Positions 1 to 10,295 of a stretch of DNA of 64,000 nt are shown here, piece after piece. Under the pieces are notes generated by a model. That model was not told the DNA's origin and ran no database searches. It saw only the letters and a list, made by a program, of their open reading frames with translations. Where the stretch lies: contig NZ_LR743509.1 in the NCBI RefSeq assembly GCF_902712875.1, forward strand, positions 3,734,001 through 3,798,000, read 5' to 3'. Position 1 is the first letter of the stretch; every line of letters starts with the position of its first letter. This DNA is from Hyphomicrobium sp. ghe19. GTDB lineage: Bacteria > Pseudomonadota > Alphaproteobacteria > Rhizobiales > Hyphomicrobiaceae. Both the position numbers and the translations under genes were made by a program.

Positions 1-29
1 ACCACGGCAACCAATCTCGTCTGCTGTTT

Positions 30-44
30 GTTCTTTGTTTGTTC
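30..44 (+). promoter_or_regulatory. Putative LexA (SOS) box, GTTC-N7-GTTC
   Basis: The direct repeat GTTC, seven bases, GTTC is the known LexA operator form of alphaproteobacteria. It lies 48 nt before the start of the radical SAM gene. It could equally serve a gene left of the window. Two matches are expected by chance in 64 kb on both strands, so position is the main support. Confidence 0.4.
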
Positions 45-91
45 CGAGAAAGCTGCTAATCGACTCCGCGGTTTGAGAGTTCGGTCGGGAA

Positions 92-1204
92 ATGCCTTCG
101 AACAGAGACTTTTCAGATTATCCGGCAATGCCCGATGTGGTCGATTCCGAACGCCGCCGCGGCCGGGGTGCGCGCACTAACAGGACGGGGCGCTTCGAAG
201 CTCAGGCGCATGAAGAATTCGACGACGGATGGGAAACGCTCGGCGAGCTTGAGGCATTCAAGACCGAGGTTTTCGAGGACACGAGCAAGTCGATCATCTC
301 GCATAACGACAGCCCCGACGTTTCCTTCGACAGCTCGATAAATCCGTATAGGGGTTGCGAGCACGGCTGCATCTATTGCTATGCGCGGCCGAGCCATTGC
401 TATCTCGGACATTCGGCGGGTCTCGATTTCGAGACGAAGCTCTATGCGAAACCCAACGCCGCCGTTCTTTTAGAGCGCGAACTCAAACGGCCGGGCTACA
501 GGCCGGAAACGATTGCGATCGGCGGCAACACGGATCCTTATCAGCCGATCGAGCGGGAACGCCGGATTACGCGCGCGATCCTCGAAGTCATGGCGACGGC
601 CAATCATCCGATCGGCATCATCACGAAGTCCGCACTCGTCGCGCGCGATATCGATATTCTGGGTCCGATGGCTGCGAAGAATTTGGCGAGGGTCGCTGTC
701 TCGATCACAACACTCGATCGTCACGTTGCCCGCGCGATGGAGCCTCGCACCGCGACGCCTTCGCGACGGCTCGATACGGTCAAGCGGCTCGCGGATGCCG
801 GAATTCCGGTGACCGTCATGGTGGCGCCGATCATTCCGGGCCTGACGGATCATGAAATCGAGCCGATACTGGAAGCTGCCCGGGAAGCCGGCGCGCGCGA
901 TGCGGGTTACGTGCTGCTGCGGTTGCCGCTCGAGATCAAAGATCTCTTTCGCGAATGGCTGCGTGAGGAGTTTCCGGACCGCGCCGACAAAGTCATTTCG
1001 CTGCTCCGTTCGATGCATGGCGGGCGTGACTACACGGCCGATTTCGGAGTCCGCCAACGCGGGCGGGGTCCGTATGCTTCGCAGATCGCGCTCCGCTTCC
1101 GGCTTACGAAGAAGCGTCTCGGGCTCGGCGAAGAGCGCGTGCCGCTTCGAACCGATCTTTTCATCAGGCCCGGAAACGGGGGACAACAGCTCTCACTGCT
1201 TTGA
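92..1204 (+). CDS. PA0069-family radical SAM protein (SplB-like)
   Basis: This is a radical SAM enzyme of the PA0069 family, related to spore photoproduct lyase-type proteins; its substrate is not established. The [4Fe-4S]-binding motif CEHGCIYC has cysteines at residues 89, 93 and 96 (CX3CX2C), followed by the family-typical YARPSHCYLG. A GGNTDPYQP segment follows near residue 144. The 370-residue length fits the family, and the basic N-terminus of about 60 residues is also typical. It is followed after 32 nt by rnhB on the same strand. A LexA-type box lies just upstream, which would suit a DNA-damage-linked role, but that is inference. Confidence 0.93.
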   Translation: MPSNRDFSDYPAMPDVVDSERRRGRGARTNRTGRFEAQAHEEFDDGWETLGELEAFKTEVFEDTSKSIISHNDSPDVSFDSSINPYRGCEHGCIYCYARPSHCYLGHSAGLDFETKLYAKPNAAVLLERELKRPGYRPETIAIGGNTDPYQPIERERRITRAILEVMATANHPIGIITKSALVARDIDILGPMAAKNLARVAVSITTLDRHVARAMEPRTATPSRRLDTVKRLADAGIPVTVMVAPIIPGLTDHEIEPILEAAREAGARDAGYVLLRLPLEIKDLFREWLREEFPDRADKVISLLRSMHGGRDYTADFGVRQRGRGPYASQIALRFRLTKKRLGLGEERVPLRTDLFIRPGNGGQQLSLL

Positions 1205-1236
1205 CATCACGGTAGACGCGATGATCAAAGTTGTGA

Positions 1237-1911
1237 ATGAAGATTGCCGATTCGCGCATCAAGCCGACGTTCGAACTCGAAGCCGCGGAGCATCTTCTGG
1301 GCTCGCGGCCGATTGCGGGCGTGGATGAAGCGGGCCGAGGACCGTGGGCGGGACCTGTCGTTGCGGCGGCCGTCATCCTCGATCCCGATAAGATACCGGC
1401 GAATATCGACGATAGCAAAATTCTCGACGAAGACTCTCGCGCCTTTCTCTACAGACGCATCATGAAGGTCGCGATTGTCGCCGTGGGCGTTGCCGACGTC
1501 GAGCGGATCGATCGCGAGAATATTCTGGGCGCTACACTCTGGGCGATGGCTCAGGCGATCAGCCAGCTTGCCGAGACCCCGAAGCTGGTGCTCATCGACG
1601 GCAATAAAGCGCCGAGAGTTGCGATGCCGACGCGGACGATCGTCAAAGGCGATTCCAAGTGCCTTTCGATTGCGGCGGCCTCGATTATCGCGAAGGTAAC
1701 GCGCGACCGGATGATGATGGAGATGGCGCGCGATTATCCTGGCTACGGCTTTGAGCGCCACAAGGGCTACGGCACGCCGGAGCATCAGGCGGCGATCGAC
1801 AAGCTCGGCGTATCGGCGATGCACCGACGATCGTTCAAACCGGTGCAGCTTGCACTCGGTCTCGGACCTGCCTTGAAACCGGGGCTCGGACTTGGTCTCG
1901 CCGACGCTTAG
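1237..1911 (+). CDS. rnhB: Ribonuclease HII
   Basis: RNase HII cleaves RNA in RNA/DNA hybrids and starts removal of single ribonucleotides from DNA in the cytoplasm. The signature GVDEAGRGPWAGP places the catalytic Asp30-Glu31 pair, and later motifs LIDGN and IIAKVTRDR supply the other acidic residues. The 224-residue length is normal. The C-terminal 20 residues form a Gly/Leu-rich tail (LGLGPALKPGLGLGLADA) beyond the catalytic core. It lies between the radical SAM gene and ccrM, all on the plus strand, the usual alphaproteobacterial gene order. A short perfect hairpin (1910-1925) overlaps its stop codon. Confidence 0.97.
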   Translation: MKIADSRIKPTFELEAAEHLLGSRPIAGVDEAGRGPWAGPVVAAAVILDPDKIPANIDDSKILDEDSRAFLYRRIMKVAIVAVGVADVERIDRENILGATLWAMAQAISQLAETPKLVLIDGNKAPRVAMPTRTIVKGDSKCLSIAAASIIAKVTRDRMMMEMARDYPGYGFERHKGYGTPEHQAAIDKLGVSAMHRRSFKPVQLALGLGPALKPGLGLGLADA

Positions 1912-1921
1912 TCCGCGAGCG

Positions 1922-1955
1922 GACTCAAGTTGCACATCGAATCAAAAAATATAAA
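1922..1955 (+). promoter_or_regulatory. ccrM upstream region with two GANTC sites and an AT-rich -10-like element
   Basis: GACTC (1922-1926) and GAATC (1939-1943) are both GANTC, the sequence CcrM methylates. TATAAA lies at 1950-1955, directly after the second site. In Caulobacter the ccrM promoter region also carries GANTC sites and is affected by their methylation state. Methylation feedback here is inference. The -35 candidate TTGCAC (1930) is only 14 nt from TATAAA, so the exact promoter is unsure. Confidence 0.4.
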
Positions 1956-2062
1956 TCGCTTGCGTGTGTCGAACGTGTATTCACGCGCGCTTCCGATCAT
2001 GTACAAAGCGTGCAGGCTCGCTTCATGAGTTTTGGGCGAGCGGTTTGTAATTCGTAGCGTAG

Positions 2063-3190
<1,128 letters not shown>

Positions 3191-3225
3191 GTCTGCCGGG
3201 CCGCAGTTAGCTGCGGTCTACAGGC

Positions 3226-4356
3226 TCAATTGTCGGCGAGGCCGTGCGCGATGACTTTCTTCATCACGCTCGGCAACGCTTGACCCTGCAGGTCGCGGCG
3301 ATGGACCCAACGACAGCGCTCCTGTTCGGCCCAGAACGTGAAGCTCGCATCGATCGGAACCAGAGCGCGATAAACGATCAGCTCAAGCCGAAAGTGCGTG
3401 AAGACGTGGACGACGGCTCCCGGCACCGGTAGCCACGCCGTCGTAACGGGCGCTGCCCGCATCGCTTCTTTTTTCGCGGGCAAGGCGTCGCCCCAGGGCG
3501 TCGACGGCACCTCGAGCATGCCTCCGAGAAGGCCTGCCTCGGGACGCTGGCGCAAAAGCACGGCGCCGTCTTCCCGTTGCACGAGGAAAGCGATTCCGTA
3601 CCGCGAGGGGCGAGCCGTTTTCGCGCCGCGCATCGGCAAAAGCTCGGCGAGATTTTGCGCGCTTGCCGAGCAATCCTGCTGAAGCGGGCAGACAAGACAT
3701 GACGGCTTTCGCGGCGTGCAGATTTCCGCTCCGAGGTCCATCATGGCCTGCGCGAAATCTCCGGCCCGCCGCTGCGGCGTGAGCGTTGCGGCCAGCCGGC
3801 GAATTTCCGGTTTGGCGCCGGGAAGCGGCTGGCGGACAGCGAACAACCGCGACACGACGCGCTCGACGTTGCCATCGACCGGCGTCGCCTTTTCTCCGAA
3901 CGCGATTGCCGAGATGGCTGCGGCCGTGTACGGGCCAATGCCCGGCAGTTTCAGAAGTTCGGCCTCGCTTTTCGGGAATTCGCCGCCGTAGTCGCGCGCG
4001 ACGACATCGGCGCAGGCCTTCAGATTGCGAGCGCGCGAATAATATCCGAGGCCCGCCCATTGCTGCAGAACCTCCTCCAGCTCCGCTGACGCGAGCGCGG
4101 TCACCGTCGGCCAGCGGGCAACGAATTTCTGGAAGTATGGAACGACGGCCTTTACCGTCGTCTGCTGGAGCATGATCTCGGACAGCCAGACGCGGTAGGG
4201 ATCGGCTTTTTTGCGGGGTCCGTAACGCCAGGGCAAATCGCGGCGCTCGGCTTCATACCAGGCGAGCAGCGCCTTGACGGTCAACGGGCCGGCCGGCCGC
4301 AACGGAAGCTGTTGCTGCCGGCGGCGGAGAGCTGCATTTTCCTGGACCGCGCCCAT
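3226..4356 (-). CDS. mutY: A/G-specific adenine DNA glycosylase
   Basis: MutY removes adenine mispaired with 8-oxoguanine in base-excision repair. The helix-hairpin-helix GPD domain covers about residues 45-205, with LPGIGPYTAAA and the catalytic Asp in VDGNVERV. The [4Fe-4S] loop follows the CX6CX2CX5C pattern (CTPRKPSCLVCPLQQDC). The C-terminal 130 residues form the Nudix-like 8-oxoG recognition domain. The 376-residue length is typical. It is divergent from the DUF721 gene and shares a control region of about 50 nt with it. Confidence 0.97.
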   Translation of the reverse strand: MGAVQENAALRRRQQQLPLRPAGPLTVKALLAWYEAERRDLPWRYGPRKKADPYRVWLSEIMLQQTTVKAVVPYFQKFVARWPTVTALASAELEEVLQQWAGLGYYSRARNLKACADVVARDYGGEFPKSEAELLKLPGIGPYTAAAISAIAFGEKATPVDGNVERVVSRLFAVRQPLPGAKPEIRRLAATLTPQRRAGDFAQAMMDLGAEICTPRKPSCLVCPLQQDCSASAQNLAELLPMRGAKTARPSRYGIAFLVQREDGAVLLRQRPEAGLLGGMLEVPSTPWGDALPAKKEAMRAAPVTTAWLPVPGAVVHVFTHFRLELIVYRALVPIDASFTFWAEQERCRWVHRRDLQGQALPSVMKKVIAHGLADN

Positions 4357-4402
4357 GCGCTCTTCATCTCCGGTTGCGCGGAACCCTCGAATCGCATCGA
4401 CA

Positions 4403-4996
4403 ATGGTAGACCTCCTTCACGTCACCACAAGCCTGCCGGAGCGAGCGACACTCTTGAGCACTAAACAACCCACAGCTCAGATGCGGCCATTACCTCCGGA
4501 TGTCCGGAGCGTAAAAGGCCAGTTTGCGCGGGCCGTCGGCTCGTTCGTGCCGAAAGTGACGTCTGCGGCGTTCGAGAAATACGGGTTTCACAGCGCCGAG
4601 ATCATGTCGTCGTGGGAAAACATCGTCGGCGCCGACGTCGCAAGGCTTACGCGTCCGGAGACGATCAAGTGGCCGCGCGGCACCAGGGCGGCAGTGGATG
4701 CGGATGACGCCGGGCAAAGCGCGGGCGCGACACTGATCGTTGCCTGCGACCCGGCATTCGCGCTTGAGGTCTCGTACCGGCACAAGGAAATCATCGACCG
4801 GATCAACCGGTATTTCGGGTACCGGGCGATCGGCCAGCTCAAGGTCCATCAGGTTCCCCGCGTCGAGAGCGCGGCAACTGCTCCGAAGCTCGTTCGGCCT
4901 AAGCCCGTGGCCGAGAGCGCCCCCGCCGCTACGGGGGACATCGCCGCGGCCCTCGAAGCCCTCGGCAGAAGCGTAGCGGCCGCGTCGACGCGCTGA
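4403..4996 (+). CDS. DUF721 (DciA-family) protein, likely helicase-loading factor
   Basis: DUF721 includes DciA, the replicative-helicase operator found in bacteria that lack DnaC or DnaI. The recognisable core runs from about residue 30 to 140, with the typical SSWENIVGADVARLTRP segment and a later VSYRHKEIIDRINRYFGY stretch. The C-terminus is Pro/Ala-rich and probably disordered. The ATG at 4403 was chosen because it starts outside mutY; an ATG at 4481 (MRPLPPDVRSV) is also possible and neither has a strong ribosome-binding site. A role in replication is known for the family and not proven for this copy. Confidence 0.85.
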   Translation: MVDLLHVTTSLPERATLLSTKQPTAQMRPLPPDVRSVKGQFARAVGSFVPKVTSAAFEKYGFHSAEIMSSWENIVGADVARLTRPETIKWPRGTRAAVDADDAGQSAGATLIVACDPAFALEVSYRHKEIIDRINRYFGYRAIGQLKVHQVPRVESAATAPKLVRPKPVAESAPAATGDIAAALEALGRSVAAASTR

Positions 4997-5128
4997 CGGT
5001 GTTCCCGGATATAACTCGGATATTACCGGCCCTTTAGTTGCCATCGCCCGCGGTTTCGGCTTATTCCGGCGGCAGATCCGTGCTAGGCGGCATTCATTGA
5101 CCGCCGTTCCCCCACGGTATGCATCGCG

Positions 5129-5839
5129 ATGAGGAGTTGGACCTTGATCGAGTTCAGAAATTTTATGCCGGGCCTGTCCTCTCAGCGAGGCGTTCGCTTT
5201 GGTTTGTTGGCTTTGGCAGCCGTCGCCGGATTGGCGTTCGCGGGCGCTAGCTCGAGCTTTGCCGCGGGCAAGGGGCCTGCCGAGGTTTCAGTCGAAGAAT
5301 TGATGAAGCCGACGGATCTTCCCGACCTCGCCATCGGGCCCAAGGACGCGAAGGTGACTATCGTCGAATACGCCTCGATGACGTGCCCGCATTGCGCGCA
5401 CTTCTCCACAGACGTCTTCGAGCCCCTTAAGAAAAAGTACATCGATACGGGCAAGGTCCGCTTCATTTACCGCGAGTTCCCGCTCGATAACCTCGCCGCT
5501 GCCGTTTCGATGCTGGCGCGCTGTGCGGGCGATGAGAAAGTATTTCCGCTGATCGAGACGTTCTACGAGAAGCAGGCGGATTGGGCGTTTGCCCAGGGCA
5601 GCCCAGTGCCGAAGCTGTTCGATATCGCGAAGCAGGCCGGCTTCACCCAGGAAAGCTTCGATAAGTGCCTGACGGATCAGAAACTTCTGGATCAGATCAC
5701 CGCGCAGCGCACGCGTGCGAGCGATACCTTTGGCGTCGCAGCCACACCAACTTTCTTTATCAACGGCAAGCGCCTGCAAGAGGCCCCTTCGGTCGAAGCT
5801 TTTGATAAGGTGCTCGAGCCGCTATTGGCCGCGAAGTAA
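5129..5839 (+). CDS. DsbA-family thiol-disulfide oxidoreductase (periplasmic)
   Basis: This is a thioredoxin-fold DsbA-like protein of 236 residues. An N-terminal signal peptide (hydrophobic at about 24-45, ending in FAAG) directs it to the periplasm. The active site CPHC is at residues 86-89 in YASMTCPHCAHF, and the cis-Pro loop appears as VAATPTFFINGKRL. This variant, close to the BdbD/DsbA group that often acts as a solo oxidase, sits 14 nt upstream of a second paralogue. No DsbB is present in the window, so its redox partner is unknown. The start may be later than 5129, since the n-region is long. Confidence 0.92.
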   Translation: MRSWTLIEFRNFMPGLSSQRGVRFGLLALAAVAGLAFAGASSSFAAGKGPAEVSVEELMKPTDLPDLAIGPKDAKVTIVEYASMTCPHCAHFSTDVFEPLKKKYIDTGKVRFIYREFPLDNLAAAVSMLARCAGDEKVFPLIETFYEKQADWAFAQGSPVPKLFDIAKQAGFTQESFDKCLTDQKLLDQITAQRTRASDTFGVAATPTFFINGKRLQEAPSVEAFDKVLEPLLAAK

Positions 5840-5853
5840 CTGGAAAATCATTG

Positions 5854-6666
5854 ATGCTCGTCCGTTCGCTGGGCCTTACCGCCACCCTCCTCATCGCTGG
5901 TTGGCTGTCGGGCTGCGGCGCGGACATCCCGTCGCTTGCGCCGGGGTCGACGTCGAGCATTTCTGCGGACGGCAGCGCCTCAGGCGCTGCCTATCCGACC
6001 ATCGGATCTGAAAAGCCCGATGGCATGCCGAGCCCCTTCGGCGATCCGAATGCGACTGCTGCTGGCGCCGGCGGCCGCGAGGTCATTCAGAACCCGACGG
6101 TCGCCGACATCATGGCGCCGAGCCCGTTGCCCGAAATGAGCTGGGGCCGGCCTGACGCGCCCGTTACAATCGTGCAGTACGCGTCCCTTACCTGCCCGCA
6201 TTGCCGCAACTTCCACGAGAAGACATACCCTGAACTCAAGCGCCGTTTGATCGACACCGGTAAGGTTCGATACATCCTCCGCGAGTTCCCGATCGGCAAG
6301 ACGTCGGGCAATGCGACGATCGTCCTTCGTTGCGCGCCTCCCGATAAGTACCTGGAACTTTACGGGAAATTCATGGAGCAGCAGTCGTCGTGGGTCTCGC
6401 AGGAAGTGCGACTAGACCCCATATATGCTGTTGCGCGACAGGTGGGGATGACTCGCCCGCAGTTTGACGCTTGCCTGCAGAATCAAGGCATGATCGAAAA
6501 CTTGAAGTGGGTGAAGGATCGCGGTCGCAAGCTCGGGATTGTTGGTACGCCGAACTTTTTCATCGGAACCAAACTCATCAAGAAAGAGCTGACGCTCGCG
6601 GAGATCGCTGACTACGTCGAACAGGCCAGTCGAAGCGGCACGCCAACGGCGGCTGCAACCCCCTAG
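5854..6666 (+). CDS. DsbA-family lipoprotein (membrane-anchored thiol-disulfide oxidoreductase)
   Basis: This is a paralogue of the preceding gene. It has a lipobox (GWLSGC, lipid-modified Cys21) and a low-complexity Ser/Gly/Pro linker of about 60 residues before the thioredoxin fold. CPHC is at residues 114-117 (YASLTCPHCRNF) and the cis-Pro loop is IVGTPNFFIGTKL. The ATG at 5854 is preceded directly by an in-frame TTG at 5851, so the start could be one codon earlier. The 14-nt spacing implies co-transcription with the soluble copy. The linker should let the domain reach away from the membrane; the need for two copies is not known. Confidence 0.92.
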   Translation: MLVRSLGLTATLLIAGWLSGCGADIPSLAPGSTSSISADGSASGAAYPTIGSEKPDGMPSPFGDPNATAAGAGGREVIQNPTVADIMAPSPLPEMSWGRPDAPVTIVQYASLTCPHCRNFHEKTYPELKRRLIDTGKVRYILREFPIGKTSGNATIVLRCAPPDKYLELYGKFMEQQSSWVSQEVRLDPIYAVARQVGMTRPQFDACLQNQGMIENLKWVKDRGRKLGIVGTPNFFIGTKLIKKELTLAEIADYVEQASRSGTPTAAATP

Positions 6667-6724
6667 GGGCAGCACGCGACGGTCCTGAGCCACGACGATA
6701 CGGCATCGAGGACTGACAAGACGA

Positions 6725-9700
6725 ATGAAAATCACCCGACTCAGGCTTCTGGGCTTCAAGTCGTTCGTCGACGCGACGGAGCTTGTGATCGAGCCCGGCT
6801 TGACGGGTGTCGTCGGGCCGAACGGCTGCGGAAAATCGAACCTTCTCGAAGCGCTTCGCTGGGTGATGGGTGAAAGCTCGCACAAGTCCATGCGCGCGGC
6901 AGCGATGGACGACGTGATTTTCTCGGGCAGCGGCGGGCGGCCCGAACGGTCGAGCGCCGAGGTCACGATGTTCCTCGATAACAGCGCCCGCAAGGCTCCC
7001 GCCGAATTCAACGGCGGCGATATTCTCGAGATCACGCGACGCATCGAGCGCGAAGCCGGTTCCGCCTATCGCATCAACGGACGCGAAGTGCGGGCGCGCG
7101 ACGTCAAGGTCTTGTTCGAAGACGCAGCGACCGGAGCGCGGTCGCCAGCGCTCGTGCGTCAGGGGCAGATTGGCGAGATCGTCAATTCAAAGCCCGAGCA
7201 ACGCCGTCGCATTCTCGAAGATGCCGCGGGCATTGCGGGTTTGCACACGCGCCGGCACGAAGCCGAACTCAAGCTCAAGGCGGCCGAAGCCAACATCGAG
7301 CGCTTGAACGATGTCGTCGGGCAGCTTCAATCGCAGACGGAATCCTTGAAGCGGCAAGCGCGGCAGGCGCGGCGCTACAAGGAGCTGTCGAACGACATCC
7401 GTCAGCAAGAAGCGCTCGCGCTGCATCTCACCTGGCAGGACGCGCACCAAAGCGTCGAGAACGAGGAGGCGCAGCTTACCGATACGATGATGCGTCTCGG
7501 GCGGGCGACCGAAGCTGAAGCCAAGGCCTTCAGCGAAGAGCTTCGTCTTGCCGAAGGTTTGCCGCCGCTCCGCGAAGCCGAGGCTGTGAAAGCTGCAGCG
7601 CTCGCGCGTTTCAAGATCGAGCAGGAAAACCTCGAGCGCGAGGCGAGCCGGGCTGCGGACCGCGCGCGAGAACTCGAAGCTCGCGCCAAGCAACTCGAAT
7701 CCGATCTCACGCGCGAGCGGGGCTTCATTCACGAAGCCAAGGAAACCTTGCTGCATCTCGATGCCGATCTCGCCGCGATCAACGACGCCGGTGACAGGGC
7801 GATCGACGAAGAGGATCTGGAAAGAATCAAGCTCGATGCGGCCGAGGCGCGCCGCGTTCAGACGGATGCGCATTTCGCCGACATCACGCATCGCGCGGCC
7901 GATGCCCGGGCCCGGCTTCGCAGCCTTGAATCCGCGCTCGCCGAGCGGAAGGATCTTGTTGCGAAGATTGCGCGGCAGACCACGGTGTTCGACGCGCAGA
8001 TCGCGGACCTGAAATCCAAAGCGCCGGACAGTGAGCAACTTTCCGATATGGCCCACCGCGGCCAGGCACTCGCCCAGGAAATCAGCAAGATCGAAGCGGA
8101 TACGCTGACAGCGGAAGAAAACGTCAGGACGACACAGGCCGACGCCAAAGCCCGGCGTGACGAGGCGCAGCGCGTGCGCCTTGCGGCCAATGCGTTCTCG
8201 ACCGAGCGCGACACGATCGCAAAGCTGCTCGCACGATCGGATGAAGGCGCTTATCCGCCCGCTGTCGATCTCATCCGTGTTTCGCCCGGTTATGAGACTG
8301 CGCTCGGGGCGGCGCTCGGCGACGATCTGGAAGCGCCGATCGCGGCGGAAGCGAGCGTGCATTGGCGGCGTCTCGATCTTCCTGCCAAGGATCACGCCCT
8401 TCCTGCCGATGCAGAACCACTGGTCATGCATGTGGAGGCCCCGCAAGAGCTCACGCGGCGCCTTCGTCAGATCGGTGTCGTCAAACGGTCGGAAGGTGCG
8501 CGCCTTCAGCCGCATCTGAAAACCGGGCAGCGTCTCGTTTCGCGGGAAGGCGATCTCTGGCGTTGGGATGGGTTTGTGGCGGCCGCCGGCGGCGTTACTC
8601 CGGCTGCCCAACGCCTCGCCCACAAGAACCGGCTGGCGGAGCTCGATCGAAGTGCGCAAGCGGTTCTGAATGAAGCCAAAGATACGATCGACGCGGAACG
8701 TATGGCGGCAAACGCTGCCCAGCAGGCAGAGGCTGAGGAACGCCGGTTGCGGCAGCTTTGGCGCGACAAGCAGAATGAGCTTGCGCAGGTTCGCCAGCAG
8801 CTGACGGTTCTTGAAAAGCTTCAGCGCGAAAGCGAGACGCGCCTTGCAGCTGTGACGGCGCAGCGCGCGCGGGCCGACGAAGAGTTGACCAACGCGCAGG
8901 CGCGGCATGTCGAGATCGAAGCGCACATCGTGACGATGAGCGTCGGCGAAGATCTCGAGCCGCTGCTCAAGACGGCGCAGACGGAAGCTGAGCACGCACG
9001 GCGCGAGGTGGCGGAATCGCGGGTTCGTCTCGGCAGTCTCGAGCGCGACAAGCAGATCCGGGCAGAACGCATCCGACACGCCAACGCCGAGATAACGCGC
9101 TGGCACGGCCGTCAGCACAGTGCAGAAGCGCAAGTTCAATCGCTCGACGCGCGTCTCAAAGAGGCGCGCGATGAAATGGCGGCGACCGCCGATCTCCCGG
9201 CGCGCATCGCGGCCCAGCGCGAAACGTTGCTGTCGGCTCTTTCGCGCGCCGAAAACGAACGACGGACGGCTGCCGATGATCTGGCCGCCGCCGAGACCGC
9301 GATCCGCGCGGCAACGGAGTCTCTCAGATCCATTCAAGCCGAGGTGTCGGCGGCGCGGGAAGCCAATGCCCGCATCGAGACGCGCCTCGAAAATGCACGG
9401 CAGCGGCGCCAGGAAGCGGCACGGCATATTCGTGAAGCCTTCGACGTCGCGCCGGAAGCGTGTCTTGCGCTGGCGGGACTTCCCGAGGCGTCTGCCATCC
9501 CGGCGCTTGCCGACGTCGAACGGCATCTGACGCGGATCAAGGCCGACCGGGAACGCCTGGGCGGCGTCAACCTGGCAGCGGACGACGATCTCGTCGAGGT
9601 CAGCAAGCAACTTGAAAACCTTGTCGCCGAACGTGACGATCTCGAACAGGGCATTGCGAAGCTGAGGAGCGCCATTCAGCAGCTCAATCGCGAAGGCAAG

Positions 9701-10186
9701 TCGCGGCTCGACGAAGCATTCGCGACGGTAAATGCGCACTTCGAACGATTGTTCACGCACTTGTTCGGAGGTGGTGAGGCGCGCCTCGAGATGATCGAGA
9801 GCCCAGAGGATCCGCTGGAGGGCGGTCTCGAAATCGTGGCGAAGCCGCCCGGCAAGAAGCCTGCAACGCTGTCGCTGCTATCGGGCGGCGAACAGACGTT
9901 GACGGCGCTGGCGCTGATCTTCGCGGTGTTTTTGACGAACCCCTCGCCGATCTGCGTTCTTGACGAAGTCGACGCGCCTCTCGATGACGCCAACGTCGAC
10001 CGCTTCTGCCGGCTCCTAGAACAGATGTCGACCGAGACCGCGACGCGCTTTCTCGTGATCACCCACCATCCGATGACGATGGCGCGTATGAACCGCCTGT
10101 TCGGCGTCACGATGGCCGAGAAAGGCGTTTCACAGCTCGTTTCCGTCGATTTGCAGACGGCGCAGAGTTTCCGCGAAGCGAGCTAA
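6725..10186 (+). CDS. smc: Chromosome segregation protein SMC
   Basis: SMC is the ATPase core of the bacterial condensin that compacts and separates chromosomes with ScpA and ScpB. The Walker A motif GPNGCGKS is at residues 31-38. Two long coiled-coil arms flank a hinge at about residues 495-640. The C-terminal head has the signature LSGGEQ near residue 1054 and Walker B ICVLDEVDAPLDD. The 1153-residue length is standard. It follows the dsbA pair by 58 nt and may be co-transcribed. The scp genes are not in this window. Confidence 0.98.
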   Translation: MKITRLRLLGFKSFVDATELVIEPGLTGVVGPNGCGKSNLLEALRWVMGESSHKSMRAAAMDDVIFSGSGGRPERSSAEVTMFLDNSARKAPAEFNGGDILEITRRIEREAGSAYRINGREVRARDVKVLFEDAATGARSPALVRQGQIGEIVNSKPEQRRRILEDAAGIAGLHTRRHEAELKLKAAEANIERLNDVVGQLQSQTESLKRQARQARRYKELSNDIRQQEALALHLTWQDAHQSVENEEAQLTDTMMRLGRATEAEAKAFSEELRLAEGLPPLREAEAVKAAALARFKIEQENLEREASRAADRARELEARAKQLESDLTRERGFIHEAKETLLHLDADLAAINDAGDRAIDEEDLERIKLDAAEARRVQTDAHFADITHRAADARARLRSLESALAERKDLVAKIARQTTVFDAQIADLKSKAPDSEQLSDMAHRGQALAQEISKIEADTLTAEENVRTTQADAKARRDEAQRVRLAANAFSTERDTIAKLLARSDEGAYPPAVDLIRVSPGYETALGAALGDDLEAPIAAEASVHWRRLDLPAKDHALPADAEPLVMHVEAPQELTRRLRQIGVVKRSEGARLQPHLKTGQRLVSREGDLWRWDGFVAAAGGVTPAAQRLAHKNRLAELDRSAQAVLNEAKDTIDAERMAANAAQQAEAEERRLRQLWRDKQNELAQVRQQLTVLEKLQRESETRLAAVTAQRARADEELTNAQARHVEIEAHIVTMSVGEDLEPLLKTAQTEAEHARREVAESRVRLGSLERDKQIRAERIRHANAEITRWHGRQHSAEAQVQSLDARLKEARDEMAATADLPARIAAQRETLLSALSRAENERRTAADDLAAAETAIRAATESLRSIQAEVSAAREANARIETRLENARQRRQEAARHIREAFDVAPEACLALAGLPEASAIPALADVERHLTRIKADRERLGGVNLAADDDLVEVSKQLENLVAERDDLEQGIAKLRSAIQQLNREGKSRLDEAFATVNAHFERLFTHLFGGGEARLEMIESPEDPLEGGLEIVAKPPGKKPATLSLLSGGEQTLTALALIFAVFLTNPSPICVLDEVDAPLDDANVDRFCRLLEQMSTETATRFLVITHHPMTMARMNRLFGVTMAEKGVSQLVSVDLQTAQSFREAS

Positions 10187-10241
10187 CTCCGAATTATCTT
10201 TAATTTTCTGCCGGGCGTTAGCGGGCAGGTTACCGTGAGGG

Positions 10242-10267
10242 GGAACCCCTCTCGGCGGGCAAACGTT
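10242..10267 (+). promoter_or_regulatory. Putative EcfG (general stress) promoter, GGAAC-N17-CGTT
   Basis: GGAAC (10242-10246) is followed after exactly 17 nt by CGTT (10264-10267). This is the published consensus of the alphaproteobacterial general-stress sigma factor EcfG/RpoE2/SigT. It ends 28 nt before the ATG of the next small gene. Assignment rests on sequence match and position only. Confidence 0.6.
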
Positions 10268-10295
10268 TCCTTTCATCGAGAAAGGAGACTGCCCA

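Noticed and set aside
1910..1925. AGTCCGC-GA-GCGGACT hairpin at the rnhB stop
   Set aside because: No T-tract and a 2-nt loop; not called as a terminator.
7187..9760. 857-codon open frame antisense to smc
   Set aside because: It mirrors the strong GC3 bias of smc; no motifs or ribosome-binding site.
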